A stretch of DNA of 6,036 nt from Candidatus Acidiferrales bacterium (GCA_030043155.1 JASHYE010000498.1:1-6036); one strand, 5' to 3'; shown: positions 1 through 5,845, numbered from the stretch's first letter. The notes: generated by a model not told the origin, from the letters alone. Numbers and translations: made by a program.

Positions 1-1
1 G

Positions 2-193
2 ATTGAAAAGGAGTTTAATGGCGAGACGATTTCGATCGGCTTCAATGCCCAATACTTGCTGGATTTTCTTGCCGCGGCAGCGGACGGGCCGATTTCGGTC
101 GAGCTGAAGGATGACCAATCCGCGGGCCAGATGCGCCCGATGGCGGACGATTCTTCTCGTTACCGGTATGTCGTGATGCCGATGAGGATCTAG
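2..193 (+). CDS. dnaN: DNA polymerase III beta subunit (sliding clamp), C-terminal fragment
   Basis: The visible part is the last 63 codons; the gene starts left of the window. The clamp is a ring-shaped homodimer that tethers DNA polymerase III and repair polymerases to DNA. Seen: an open frame ending in TAG, with the pattern IGFNAQYLLDFL about 50 residues from the end and the C-terminus YRYVVMPMRI. Both match the last part of domain III of DnaN; E. coli DnaN ends in YVVMPMRL. That terminal MPMR(L/I) segment lines the hydrophobic pocket that binds the clamp-binding motifs of partner proteins, and it is intact here. An acidic and Ser-rich loop (ADDSSR) precedes the last strand, as in the family. 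dnaN often sits in a dnaA-dnaN-recF cluster near the origin, but the next gene here is not recF. Identification rests on a short stretch, but a characteristic one. Confidence 0.93.
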   Translation: MEKEFNGETISIGFNAQYLLDFLAAAADGPISVELKDDQSAGQMRPMADDSSRYRYVVMPMRI

Positions 194-228
194 CGCCGCC
201 CGACCTTCTTCAAGACTTGCGCAAAGGT

Positions 229-249
229 TCCTGAACTTACCTCCTGAAC
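229..249 (+). repeat. short direct repeat behind dnaN
   Basis: The octamer TCCTGAAC occurs at 229-236 and again at 242-249, 13 bp apart. The first copy is also part of a small inverted repeat (GTTC-CT-GAAC). It lies in the 194-405 gap, in which I see no gene, no convincing intrinsic terminator for dnaN and no confident promoter. Function unknown; it may be chance. Confidence 0.25.
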
Positions 250-373
250 ACAAGGACAGGGAATTTCTTCGCACCACTGTACCCAGAACAAGGCGACTCT
301 CCTTCACTGAACCGATTAAGCTAGACGGACACAGCGGTTGGAAGTGTGCTCGCCGTGCAGTTTTTCGCGGCAT

Positions 374-390
374 GAAATTCTCAGAAATTC
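374..390 (+). repeat. GAAATTC direct repeat one helical turn apart
   Basis: The heptamer GAAATTC occurs at 374-380 and 384-390, with a 10-bp period, just upstream of the ribosome binding site of the pentapeptide-repeat gene. The inner part, TTCTCAGAA, is also an inverted repeat around a central C. A pair of half-sites on the same DNA face could bind a regulator, but nothing else in the window repeats this motif. Confidence 0.25.
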
Positions 391-399
391 AACGGGCAT

Positions 400-404
400 G
401 GAGG
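400..404 (+). promoter_or_regulatory. ribosome binding site for the pentapeptide-repeat gene
   Basis: GGAGG lies 1 nt before the GTG at 406 and 4 nt before a second in-frame GTG at 409. The frame is closed by TGA at 373-375 and holds no ATG near this point, so one of the two GTG codons is the likely start. The spacing favours 409, although both are short. Confidence 0.5.
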
Positions 405-405
405 A

Positions 406-2385
406 GTGGTGGCTTTTCTGAAGCTGCGCTTTCCGTTTGGACAAAGTGAGAATCGCGCCGAGACTGAGCAGGCGCAGACGTCTGATGCGGCGCTGAAATA
501 TTGGTGCCGCAAGTTCGGCGATCCCGAGCTGGACGAAATCGTTGAAGGCCATCGCGCCTGGCTGGAGTCGAATGGCAAATCAGGACGAAAAGCGGATCTC
601 GCGCATGCCAATTTCGAAGGGGCAGATCTGATGGGCGCGGAGCTGGGAGGCGCAAATCTGCTTCGGGCGAATCTGCAACACGCGGATTTGCTCCTTGCGG
701 ATCTGCGCGGAGCTTGCTTGATCGAAGCGGACCTCAGCGAAGCAAATCTGGTGAGCACGAACCTGCGGGGGGCAAGTTTGCTTGGAGCTAATCTTTCTAC
801 AGCGACAGGCCTGGTGGCACGGCAACTGGCGGGCGCAAGTTTGTTTGGAGCGGCGCTGCCGGAGTCGGTTTATCCCTTCGAGGGAGTTGGAAAAGCGGCA
901 ATCGTCGGCAGTGTCTTGCAGGTTCTGCTCGGTGCAATGGCGGTGATGTGCCTTTTTTTGCTGGCTTCCGTCGCAGCGACTACGGACGTGCAATTGATCA
1001 AGAATTCTCCCGCGCCGATTCCATTTTTCGCGAATGTGATGCCGACGCAGGTGTTTTACCTGGTCGGGCCGATGCTGCTTGCCGGCATGTACATCGCGTT
1101 TCATTTCTACCTGCAGCGACTGTGGAGCGCTCTGGATGAGCTTCCCGGGGTTTTCCCGGATGGCCGCAGGCTGACGGAATGCGTCCCAGTATCGATGATC
1201 GCCCTCGCGCCCCGTTGGCTGCGTGAGCCGGAGAGCCAAGGAACGGTTCCGATTCTCCAGCGATTGTTCTCTGGACTGCTGGGATACTGGATGGTTCCGG
1301 CCACGCTGCTGGTGGTGTGGATGCGTTACTTGACGGAGCAAGACTGGCGCGGAAGCCTTTTGCAGATATTTTTCATTTTGGCGGCTGCGGCGATGAGCGG
1401 ATTTCTGCCCGGCAGTGAGAGCAGCATGTTTGCTGCCCGCAGCGCCGATCGCAAACGGACGAGCCCAGTGTGGAGTTCGTGGCATGCCGGCCGATTCACG
1501 GCGATTGCGGCGGCAGGATGTATTCTGTTGGTAGTGTTGTCGCTGGGCGTGATTTTGGGCGCTCCGCATCAGTTGAACGGCGCTCCGAGGCTAAGCCGGG
1601 GAGATTTTCGCCGGTGGCCAGCCGCCGTTTTCTGGCTGGCGGGATATGATCCATTTCCAAATCTGGCCGCGGCGCGCATTTCCGATGGTCCCGTGGGGAA
1701 CAGTACAGAGGATGAATTAAAGGCGGTAAGCGGTGCGCAACTGCGAAATGCGAGTTTGCGATATGCGGAGGCCAGCCACGCATTCTTTGCAAAATCTGAG
1801 ATGCAGGATTGTGATCTGACCGGCGGGAATTTTTTAGGAGCGGACTTTCGTGGCGCAATTCTAACGTTAGCTAATCTGACCGACACGGATCTCTCCAAAG
1901 GCAATTTTGAAGGCGCAGACTTCACGTACGCTGTTCTGACGGGCGCGATTGGAACAGGCGCGGATTTTGTAAACGCGAACTTTTACAATGCCAGACTCAT
2001 AAACGTCCAGTTGAATCGGGCGAGCCTGAGAAAAGCAGACCTGCGCGGGGCTGTTATGAATGGCGCAGAATTGAACCAAACGGATTTCAGCGGGGCGTAC
2101 ATGGGCGGAGCGAAGCTGGTGAGCGCCTCGCTCGTAGGCGCGAGATTGAATGCGGCTTTCCTGGATGGCGCGGAGCTGCACGGCGCCGACTTGCGCGGAG
2201 CGGTGTTTGCGGGCGCGATTGTGAGCGGCGCCGACTTCAGCGGAGCGAATCTGGATGGAGCGGATTTGCGCGGCGCGCTGGAAATCACGGCGAAGCAGGT
2301 CTGCTCGACGATTAGTCACAGCGGTACGATGATGGATGACAGTTTTCGCGAGCAGGTGGATGCAACCTGCGGCGGCGTGAATTGA
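406..2385 (+). CDS. membrane protein with two pentapeptide-repeat solenoids flanking a transmembrane bundle
   Basis: 659 residues from GTG at 406 (or 658 from GTG at 409). After a charged N-terminus without signal peptide, residues 63-130 form an unbroken run of A(D/N)LxG-type pentapeptides (EGADL, GGANL, LRANL and so on). This block ends in GLVARQLAGASLFGAALP, which looks like a solenoid cap. Hydrophobic segments follow at about 164-190, 214-235, 288-308, 317-335 and 364-386. The TTD motif after the first helix, and FYLVGP, YLQRLW and LPGVFPDGR around the second, resemble a linker seen in other bacterial pentapeptide membrane proteins (from memory). A second, longer solenoid spans about 442-625, roughly 37 pentapeptides, and a short non-repeat tail with two cysteines ends the protein. 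Pentapeptide repeats fold as a right-handed quadrilateral beta-helix; most such membrane proteins have no known function, and I assign none. Some DNA-level repetition follows from the repeats, e.g. 2181-2202 and 2226-2247. No plus-strand partner follows; the gene ends 6 bp from a convergent gene. Confidence 0.9.
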   Translation: MVAFLKLRFPFGQSENRAETEQAQTSDAALKYWCRKFGDPELDEIVEGHRAWLESNGKSGRKADLAHANFEGADLMGAELGGANLLRANLQHADLLLADLRGACLIEADLSEANLVSTNLRGASLLGANLSTATGLVARQLAGASLFGAALPESVYPFEGVGKAAIVGSVLQVLLGAMAVMCLFLLASVAATTDVQLIKNSPAPIPFFANVMPTQVFYLVGPMLLAGMYIAFHFYLQRLWSALDELPGVFPDGRRLTECVPVSMIALAPRWLREPESQGTVPILQRLFSGLLGYWMVPATLLVVWMRYLTEQDWRGSLLQIFFILAAAAMSGFLPGSESSMFAARSADRKRTSPVWSSWHAGRFTAIAAAGCILLVVLSLGVILGAPHQLNGAPRLSRGDFRRWPAAVFWLAGYDPFPNLAAARISDGPVGNSTEDELKAVSGAQLRNASLRYAEASHAFFAKSEMQDCDLTGGNFLGADFRGAILTLANLTDTDLSKGNFEGADFTYAVLTGAIGTGADFVNANFYNARLINVQLNRASLRKADLRGAVMNGAELNQTDFSGAYMGGAKLVSASLVGARLNAAFLDGAELHGADLRGAVFAGAIVSGADFSGANLDGADLRGALEITAKQVCSTISHSGTMMDDSFREQVDATCGGVN

Positions 2386-2391
2386 AGACTG

Positions 2392-3426
2392 TTATTTCTT
2401 GACGGGCGGAGCGGGCGGGATATCCGGACGCGCAAATTCGAAAATGCCGTGAGGATCATCGGCGAGAAGAATGCGCTTGGGCTCAATCAGGATTGCAGAG
2501 GCGGGCAGGTCTTCGCCGCTCGTCATAAGCGTGCGATAGACCTTCACGCGATTTCCAGCGCTGTCAAACTTCATCAGATAATCCCCCAACGATAGCCAGA
2601 CTTCTTGTGTTTGCGGATCGACGCCGATCGCGTTGATGACCTCGGGAAGGGGCGTCGTGTTTTTCTGTCCGTCAATGCGCGAAATATCTCTGCGCTCAGC
2701 CTGTGCGGAAGGATAAATATCGAGAGTGTGCAGCGAGATCTGGTAGGAGGAATATCCAAAAGCATCATACTTGCGGACGGTGGGTTCCGGCATGTATGTA
2801 AAAGCGTAATAAATGTGACTGGCTGGATCAGTGGCCAGCCTGCCGACATTGAGAAAGCGGTTGAAGTCTTCGCGGTCCGCCATATCGGAGATATCGCCAA
2901 ACTCTCGAACGTACTTCCCATTTGCATCGAAAACGGAGACGAGGCGCGATGATTTGAAGCTGGCGACGGCGATTTGATCTCCAGCCAAAACGATGACAGA
3001 GGTCGGCGATTCGACAGGGAAGGAAAATGCGAGGTTTCCGTCCGGCGTGTAGATTTTTATGGCGTTCGCGCCGCGATCAGCAACGTAAACGCGCCCGGTG
3101 GAGTCCACATCGAAATCGTCGCCATAAACGATCGCCGATTTGCCGGAATCCTTACGAGGAATTTGGCCGAGGAAAGTGTTATCAGCGGTATAGACGCGAA
3201 CGGCATGATCGACAGTCGAAAGAAAGTAATACCGGCCGTGCGAATCGCGTTTCATCGCTTTGATTCCGGGACCGACATCGGGAAATAGGTGAGCGCGGGC
3301 GGTAATTTCATTTTCCAGTTCACCTACTTGCGCCTGAGCGCTGCCCGCCGCGCAAAAAAACAGCACAATCGCAAAGGACAGCCCAGCTGTTAGCGTGATG
3401 ACAACGCGGCTGGGGCGAAATGTCAT
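2392..3426 (-). CDS. secreted six-bladed NHL-type beta-propeller protein
   Basis: 344 residues from the ATG at 3426. This start gives a normal signal peptide: a short Arg-containing n-region (MTFRPSR), a hydrophobic core to about residue 26, and a likely signal peptidase I site after SAQA. In-frame starts at 3492 (ATG) and 3504 (GTG) would add 22 or 26 residues; none of the three has a good Shine-Dalgarno. Mature residues hold six propeller blades at about 54-90, 103-137, 140-176, 193-230, 263-300 and 307-333. They show the NHL-like pattern of D-x-x-G-R-(I/V)-Y-V-A-D followed by I-x-(V/I)-Y/F-x-x-(D/N)-G, clearest in blade 2 (DVDSTGRVYVADRGANAIKI). The tail is Pro-rich and ends in KK. Such propellers usually serve as binding scaffolds; no catalytic residues are recognisable and the ligand is unknown. 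It is the last gene of the ymdB cluster, 5 to 83 bp behind the barrel-like gene depending on the start. Confidence 0.85.
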   Translation of the reverse strand: MTFRPSRVVITLTAGLSFAIVLFFCAAGSAQAQVGELENEITARAHLFPDVGPGIKAMKRDSHGRYYFLSTVDHAVRVYTADNTFLGQIPRKDSGKSAIVYGDDFDVDSTGRVYVADRGANAIKIYTPDGNLAFSFPVESPTSVIVLAGDQIAVASFKSSRLVSVFDANGKYVREFGDISDMADREDFNRFLNVGRLATDPASHIYYAFTYMPEPTVRKYDAFGYSSYQISLHTLDIYPSAQAERRDISRIDGQKNTTPLPEVINAIGVDPQTQEVWLSLGDYLMKFDSAGNRVKVYRTLMTSGEDLPASAILIEPKRILLADDPHGIFEFARPDIPPAPPVKK

Positions 3427-3509
3427 GGAGTCAGCGATATACCGAGCAAATAAGATGCGCGGAGCGGCTTGGAGGTTTGTGCTCCTGCGCATTCCAGTTT
3501 GCACAGTAA

Positions 3510-4355
3510 CTAACGTGCTGCGGGCCTCCAGAAACCGGAGTCACCGGCTGCAAATTCATCCGAGACGTGGCTTGTGGAAGGGCTGACGATGTAAAGTTCG
3601 CTGTCCCAGGAAATGTAAGCGTCGCGCGCGATTGCCTGCAGGCGAGAGTAAACGGTTTCGCCTTCCGCCCCACGAAGTCCTCTCGATCGCGCCACGTAAT
3701 CATCCATCTCTTTGAGAGACCGCATGGTCAAAAAGATGACGAATGTTGTTGATGGCGCGCCGGCGTTCACTTGATAGGTGACCCATGGTGCGTTGGCATT
3801 GAGCCTGCCATAGGCGGCGCTCAAATCTTTCATCGCTTCCTCGAATTCCTGTTCATGCCCCTGGCGCACAAGAATGGTGGCGACTCGGAGGACGCGCGCT
3901 TTGGAAAAATCAACAGAGTTCGCCCGATAACTGAGGCCGTTCCGGCGGATGGCAACGGCATTGGTGACGCGAGAAGTGAAAGTCAGGAGCTGTTCTTGAA
4001 TGGGGACAAGGTCTGGATTGGCAGCCATGGCGTTATTGAGTGTGTCGTTTACGGCTTGAGCCTCAGCGAAGGAGTTAAAGAGATTCAGATAGATCGCGCC
4101 CAAATCGCCAGTGAATGATTGCGCACCGAGCCAATAGACAGGAATTCTCCTCTGACTGTACTCATTCGCGATGCGACCTAACAAATTGGCATAGTCCGTT
4201 TCTTTCCCGGGTATCAGTTGCTGGTGGACTATATTCAGGATTTCGGGCGCTGCGCCGGCGGCATTCAGCGCTTGGCTGCTTTGGGCGTGAGCGCTGCAGG
4301 TCAAGAGAAGGCTGAGCCCGATGCCTGCAGCCCAGCGGAGAGAGTTCCTGAGCAT
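3510..4355 (-). CDS. secreted protein of unknown function with two tandem dimeric alpha/beta-barrel-like halves
   Basis: 281 residues from ATG at 4355, fixed by a strong Shine-Dalgarno (AAGGAGG, 5-nt spacer). Residues 1-24 are a signal peptide with a typical AHA cleavage site, so the protein is exported. Two segments share the same outline: about 38-103 (ILNIVHQQLIPGKETDYANL, a helix, then GAIYLNLFNSFAEAQ) and about 154-221 (VLRVATILVRQGHEQEFEEA, a helix, then TTFVIFLTMRSLKEMDDY). Each reads as strand, (P/Q)G-(K/H)-E turn, amphipathic helix, then a strand ending in a short S-(F/L)-x-E helix. That is the pattern of the ferredoxin-like dimeric alpha/beta-barrel superfamily (ABM, NIPSNAP and relatives). 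I do not recognise the specific family and see no conserved catalytic residue, so an enzymatic role is not claimed. The gene lies 19 bp behind ymdB and just before the propeller gene, so co-transcription is likely. Confidence 0.82.
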   Translation of the reverse strand: MLRNSLRWAAGIGLSLLLTCSAHAQSSQALNAAGAAPEILNIVHQQLIPGKETDYANLLGRIANEYSQRRIPVYWLGAQSFTGDLGAIYLNLFNSFAEAQAVNDTLNNAMAANPDLVPIQEQLLTFTSRVTNAVAIRRNGLSYRANSVDFSKARVLRVATILVRQGHEQEFEEAMKDLSAAYGRLNANAPWVTYQVNAGAPSTTFVIFLTMRSLKEMDDYVARSRGLRGAEGETVYSRLQAIARDAYISWDSELYIVSPSTSHVSDEFAAGDSGFWRPAAR

Positions 4356-4360
4356 TCAGT

Positions 4361-4367
4361 CCTCCTT
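4361..4367 (-). promoter_or_regulatory. strong Shine-Dalgarno of the barrel-like gene
   Basis: On the minus strand this reads AAGGAGG, 5 nt before the ATG at 4355. It lies within the 19-bp gap behind the ymdB stop codon and is the best ribosome binding site in the window. It settles the start of the downstream gene. Confidence 0.85.
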
Positions 4368-4374
4368 GTAATCT

Positions 4375-5157
4375 CTACTCCGAGCGAACCACGAGCGGCT
4401 CGATGGAACGTGCGCGGCCAGAAGTTTCATCAACATCGATCACGACCGCGTGCAGTTGCACATCACCCTCGGCAACTTCGAAACGGGCGGGCAACCCGGT
4501 CAGAAAACGCTGAATGATGGGTTCTTTGGTCATGCCGATGATGGAATCGTGCGCGCCGGTCATGCCTACGTCAGTAATAAAGGCGGAACCGCCGGACAGC
4601 ACATGCGCATCAGCAGTAGCGACATGAGTGTGAGTGCCGACCACGGCAGATACTTTTCCGTCGAGGAACCAGCCCATCGCTTGCTTTTCGGACGTGGTTT
4701 CCGCGTGCATATCGACGATTATCACTTTGGTGTCGGGTGGAATTCGGGCGAGCTCGTGTTCCGCGGCGCGGAAAGGGCAGTCGATGGGCGCCATAAAAGT
4801 GCGACCTTGGAGGTTCAAAACAGCGCAGGGCACCCCATTCCGCGAATTTCCCAAGTAAAGGCCGGAGCCGGGCAAGCCGTCGGGGAAATTTGCGGGGCGG
4901 AGCAGCCGAGGCTGATGCGGGAAGTAGTCGATGATTTCTTTGCGGTCCCAGATGTGATTTCCGCCGGTGAGGACATCGGCGCCCGCCTCAAACAGCTCAT
5001 CGGCGAGCCGCGGCGTGATGCCAAAACCCGAGGCGGCGTTTTCACAATTCACAATGGCGAGATTGATCTTTCGCTGCTCGACGAGATCAGCGAGGTGGTC
5101 TTTGAGAATGCGCCGTCCCGGAGAGCCGACGATATCGCCCACGAAGAGAATCAACAT
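4375..5157 (-). CDS. ymdB: YmdB-family metallophosphoesterase (TIGR00282 type)
   Basis: 260 residues from ATG at 5157, the usual length for the family. An upstream in-frame TTG at 5229 would add 24 residues that overlap the 6S RNA region, and the family starts at MLILFVGDIVG, so it is rejected. Metal and catalytic positions are all present: D8 (VGDIVGSPGRR), E39-N40 (NCENAASGFGI), N67 and H68 (TGGNHIWD), H151 (DMHAETTSEK), H176 and H178 (GTHTHVATAD). In the characterised Bacillus subtilis YmdB, the equivalent residues bind two metal ions and hydrolyse 2',3'-cyclic nucleotides. Loss of that protein alters biofilm formation and motility gene expression. The protein should be cytoplasmic, as there is no signal peptide. 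In B. subtilis ymdB follows rny (RNase Y); here the element upstream is a 6S RNA. No Shine-Dalgarno is seen; a -10-like TAATAT 8 nt before the ATG suggests a leaderless transcript. First gene of a probable three-gene unit. Confidence 0.93.
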   Translation of the reverse strand: MLILFVGDIVGSPGRRILKDHLADLVEQRKINLAIVNCENAASGFGITPRLADELFEAGADVLTGGNHIWDRKEIIDYFPHQPRLLRPANFPDGLPGSGLYLGNSRNGVPCAVLNLQGRTFMAPIDCPFRAAEHELARIPPDTKVIIVDMHAETTSEKQAMGWFLDGKVSAVVGTHTHVATADAHVLSGGSAFITDVGMTGAHDSIIGMTKEPIIQRFLTGLPARFEVAEGDVQLHAVVIDVDETSGRARSIEPLVVRSE

Positions 5158-5165
5158 GGCGTTAG

Positions 5166-5171
5166 ATATTA
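5166..5171 (-). promoter_or_regulatory. -10-like element immediately upstream of ymdB
   Basis: The minus strand reads TAATAT here, with 8 nt between it and the ymdB ATG. A start site 6 to 8 nt downstream would give an mRNA with no or almost no leader, which fits the missing Shine-Dalgarno. No good -35 is visible at the usual distance, and the area is AT-rich, so chance is possible. Confidence 0.35.
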
Positions 5172-5186
5172 GAGGTTGAAATAGGG

Positions 5187-5215
5187 AAAAAGTAGAAAAA
5201 TCGCTGCGGTCGATT
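5187..5215 (-). terminator. weak intrinsic terminator candidate after the 6S RNA
   Basis: On the minus strand AATCG (5215-5211) and CGATT (5203-5199) can form a perfect 5-bp stem with a 7-nt loop. It leads into T-runs at 5200-5196 and 5191-5187. The stem is short and AU-rich, so termination may be partial and some read-through into ymdB is possible. It lies 15 to 40 nt past the 3' arm of the 6S terminal stem. Confidence 0.4.
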
Positions 5216-5229
5216 GGAGACAAAAGCAA

Positions 5230-5428
5230 GCGGAGCGGTCCACTTCGCCGTATGCAGCCAGGCCCCTGAACCCCTGTTCAAGGTGGGCGCCCAACGCCCG
5301 CCTCAGGCTTTCCAATCCCGATTGCTCGAGAGGGAATGCACACCGGCGGGACGACAAGGGCTCCCGGGGATTCAGCATTGGTTCAAAGCGGCCATCGCAG
5401 CAAGACGCGCGTCGCAGGCCAACTCCGC
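5230..5428 (-). ncRNA. ssrS: 6S RNA
   Basis: 6S RNA is a rod-like RNA of about 180-200 nt that mimics an open promoter and binds RNA polymerase holoenzyme with the housekeeping sigma factor, reducing transcription in stationary phase. Reading the minus strand: the 3' half holds CCTTGAAC-AGGG-GTTCAGGG (5283-5264), an 8-bp hairpin matching the CCUUGAAC/GGGUUCAAGG hairpin of the E. coli 6S 3' bubble. It is preceded by AAGCCTGAGG (E. coli AAGCC) and followed by GGCTGC and GGCG, as in E. coli. The 5' bubble strand has CTTTGAACC (5388-5380). The apical arm pairs CGTCCCGCC (5353-5345) with GGCGGGCG (5302-5295), and CATTCCC (5338-5332) with GGGATTG (5319-5313), closing a 12-nt loop. GCGGAG (5428-5423) pairs with CTCCGC (5235-5230) as the outer stem, giving about 199 nt. 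The 5' end agrees with the promoter at 5434-5442. Exact ends are estimates, and the lower stem is irregular with bulges. Confidence 0.82.
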
Positions 5429-5433
5429 GATTC

Positions 5434-5442
5434 ATTGTAGCA
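5434..5442 (-). promoter_or_regulatory. extended -10 promoter of the 6S RNA
   Basis: The minus strand reads TGCTACAAT, a complete extended -10 (TGn plus TACAAT). The expected start is about 7 nt downstream, at 5428-5426, which is where the outer stem of the 6S RNA begins. No good -35 is visible 16-18 bp upstream, which is tolerable for an extended -10 promoter. It sits between the arsR-type stop codon and the RNA. Confidence 0.65.
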
Positions 5443-5473
5443 GGAGTCGTCAAAGCGGCCCGGACGCGCTTCT

Positions 5474-5830
5474 TTACACTCTCGGGGCGCGAGGCGCGGC
5501 TGAAATCTCGCGCTTGTGACGCCAGAGTTCTTCATAATGCGCCAGCCACGTACGAATTTTGCGCAGCCCGGCGTTTCGAAGGCGATAATACCGACGGTTG
5601 CCGACGAAGCGCACCCTTACCAAGCCGGCCTTTTGCAAAATGGAGAGGTGGTCTTGTACCGACTGGCGCGACCTTGGGAAAAACGTAGCTAAATGCGAAA
5701 ACGGCTGCTCGCCCTGAGCGATCAGCTCGATCAAACTGCGACGCGTCGGCTCACAGAGGGCGAAGAACAAATCCCGCCGGCGCGCCGCCGCCAATCGTCC
5801 CAGACGTTGTTGCCGTCTCTTCGCGGACAT
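5474..5830 (-). CDS. ArsR-family winged helix-turn-helix transcriptional regulator
   Basis: 118 residues from ATG at 5830, with a modest AGGGAG ribosome binding site 3 nt upstream. After a strongly basic N-terminus (MSAKRRQQRLGRLAAARRR), residues 25-84 form an ArsR-type winged helix: CEPTRRSLIELIAQGE, then FSHLATFFPRSRQSVQDHLS (second and recognition helices, about 45-64), ILQKAGLVRV, and the wing ending in GNRRYYRL. This matches the pattern DPTRRxILxLL...SRxxVSxHLxxLxxAGLV...G(R)xxYYxL of ArsR/SmtB-type repressors. The Trp-rich C-terminal helix (WLAHYEELW) is probably the dimer interface. The only cysteine is C26, in the DPTRR-like position, so a cysteine-cluster metal sensor such as ArsR or CadC is unlikely; the signal and targets are unknown. 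The gene starts 15 bp after the TonB-receptor stop, so it may be read with it, and the 6S promoter lies just beyond its stop. Confidence 0.85.
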   Translation of the reverse strand: MSAKRRQQRLGRLAAARRRDLFFALCEPTRRSLIELIAQGEQPFSHLATFFPRSRQSVQDHLSILQKAGLVRVRFVGNRRYYRLRNAGLRKIRTWLAHYEELWRHKREISAAPRAPRV

Positions 5831-5845
5831 AGGCTCCCTGCCGTC

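Noticed and set aside
580..1569. Minus-strand open frame of 329 codons antisense to the pentapeptide-repeat gene
   Set aside because: Its Gln-, Arg- and Cys-rich low-complexity sequence is what the reverse complement of pentapeptide repeat codons produces. The sense frame has clear domains.
2181..2247. Near-identical 22-bp DNA repeats (2181-2202 and 2226-2247) as a possible mobile or recombination element
   Set aside because: They are 45 bp apart (15 codons, three pentapeptides) and in frame, so they are simply the DNA of the pentapeptide repeats.
4450..5172. Plus-strand open frame of 240 codons antisense to ymdB
   Set aside because: It mirrors the ymdB frame, which has a complete set of family motifs and catalytic residues. 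The antisense protein has no recognisable domain or good start signal.
5158..5229. N-terminal extension of ymdB from the TTG at 5229
   Set aside because: The added 24 residues match nothing in the family, would cross the terminator candidate, and the family begins at MLILFVGD.
5200..5402. A 6S-like RNA on the plus strand
   Set aside because: GCTGCG (5203-5208) can pair with CGCAGC near 5396-5401 and the plus strand has CAGGCCCCTGAACCCC, which resembles a 6S 5' bubble. This partly reflects the pseudo-palindromic nature of 6S RNA. The 3'-half alignment, the promoter and the start-point agreement all favour minus.
5169..5453. Minus-strand open frame of 94 codons over the intergenic region
   Set aside because: It overlaps the 6S RNA and its promoter, has no family resemblance and no Shine-Dalgarno. 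The base pairing explains the sequence better.
5214..5519. Plus-strand open frame of 101 codons over the 6S region and the end of the arsR-type gene
   Set aside because: Antisense to both the RNA and the end of the regulator gene, with no recognisable protein features.
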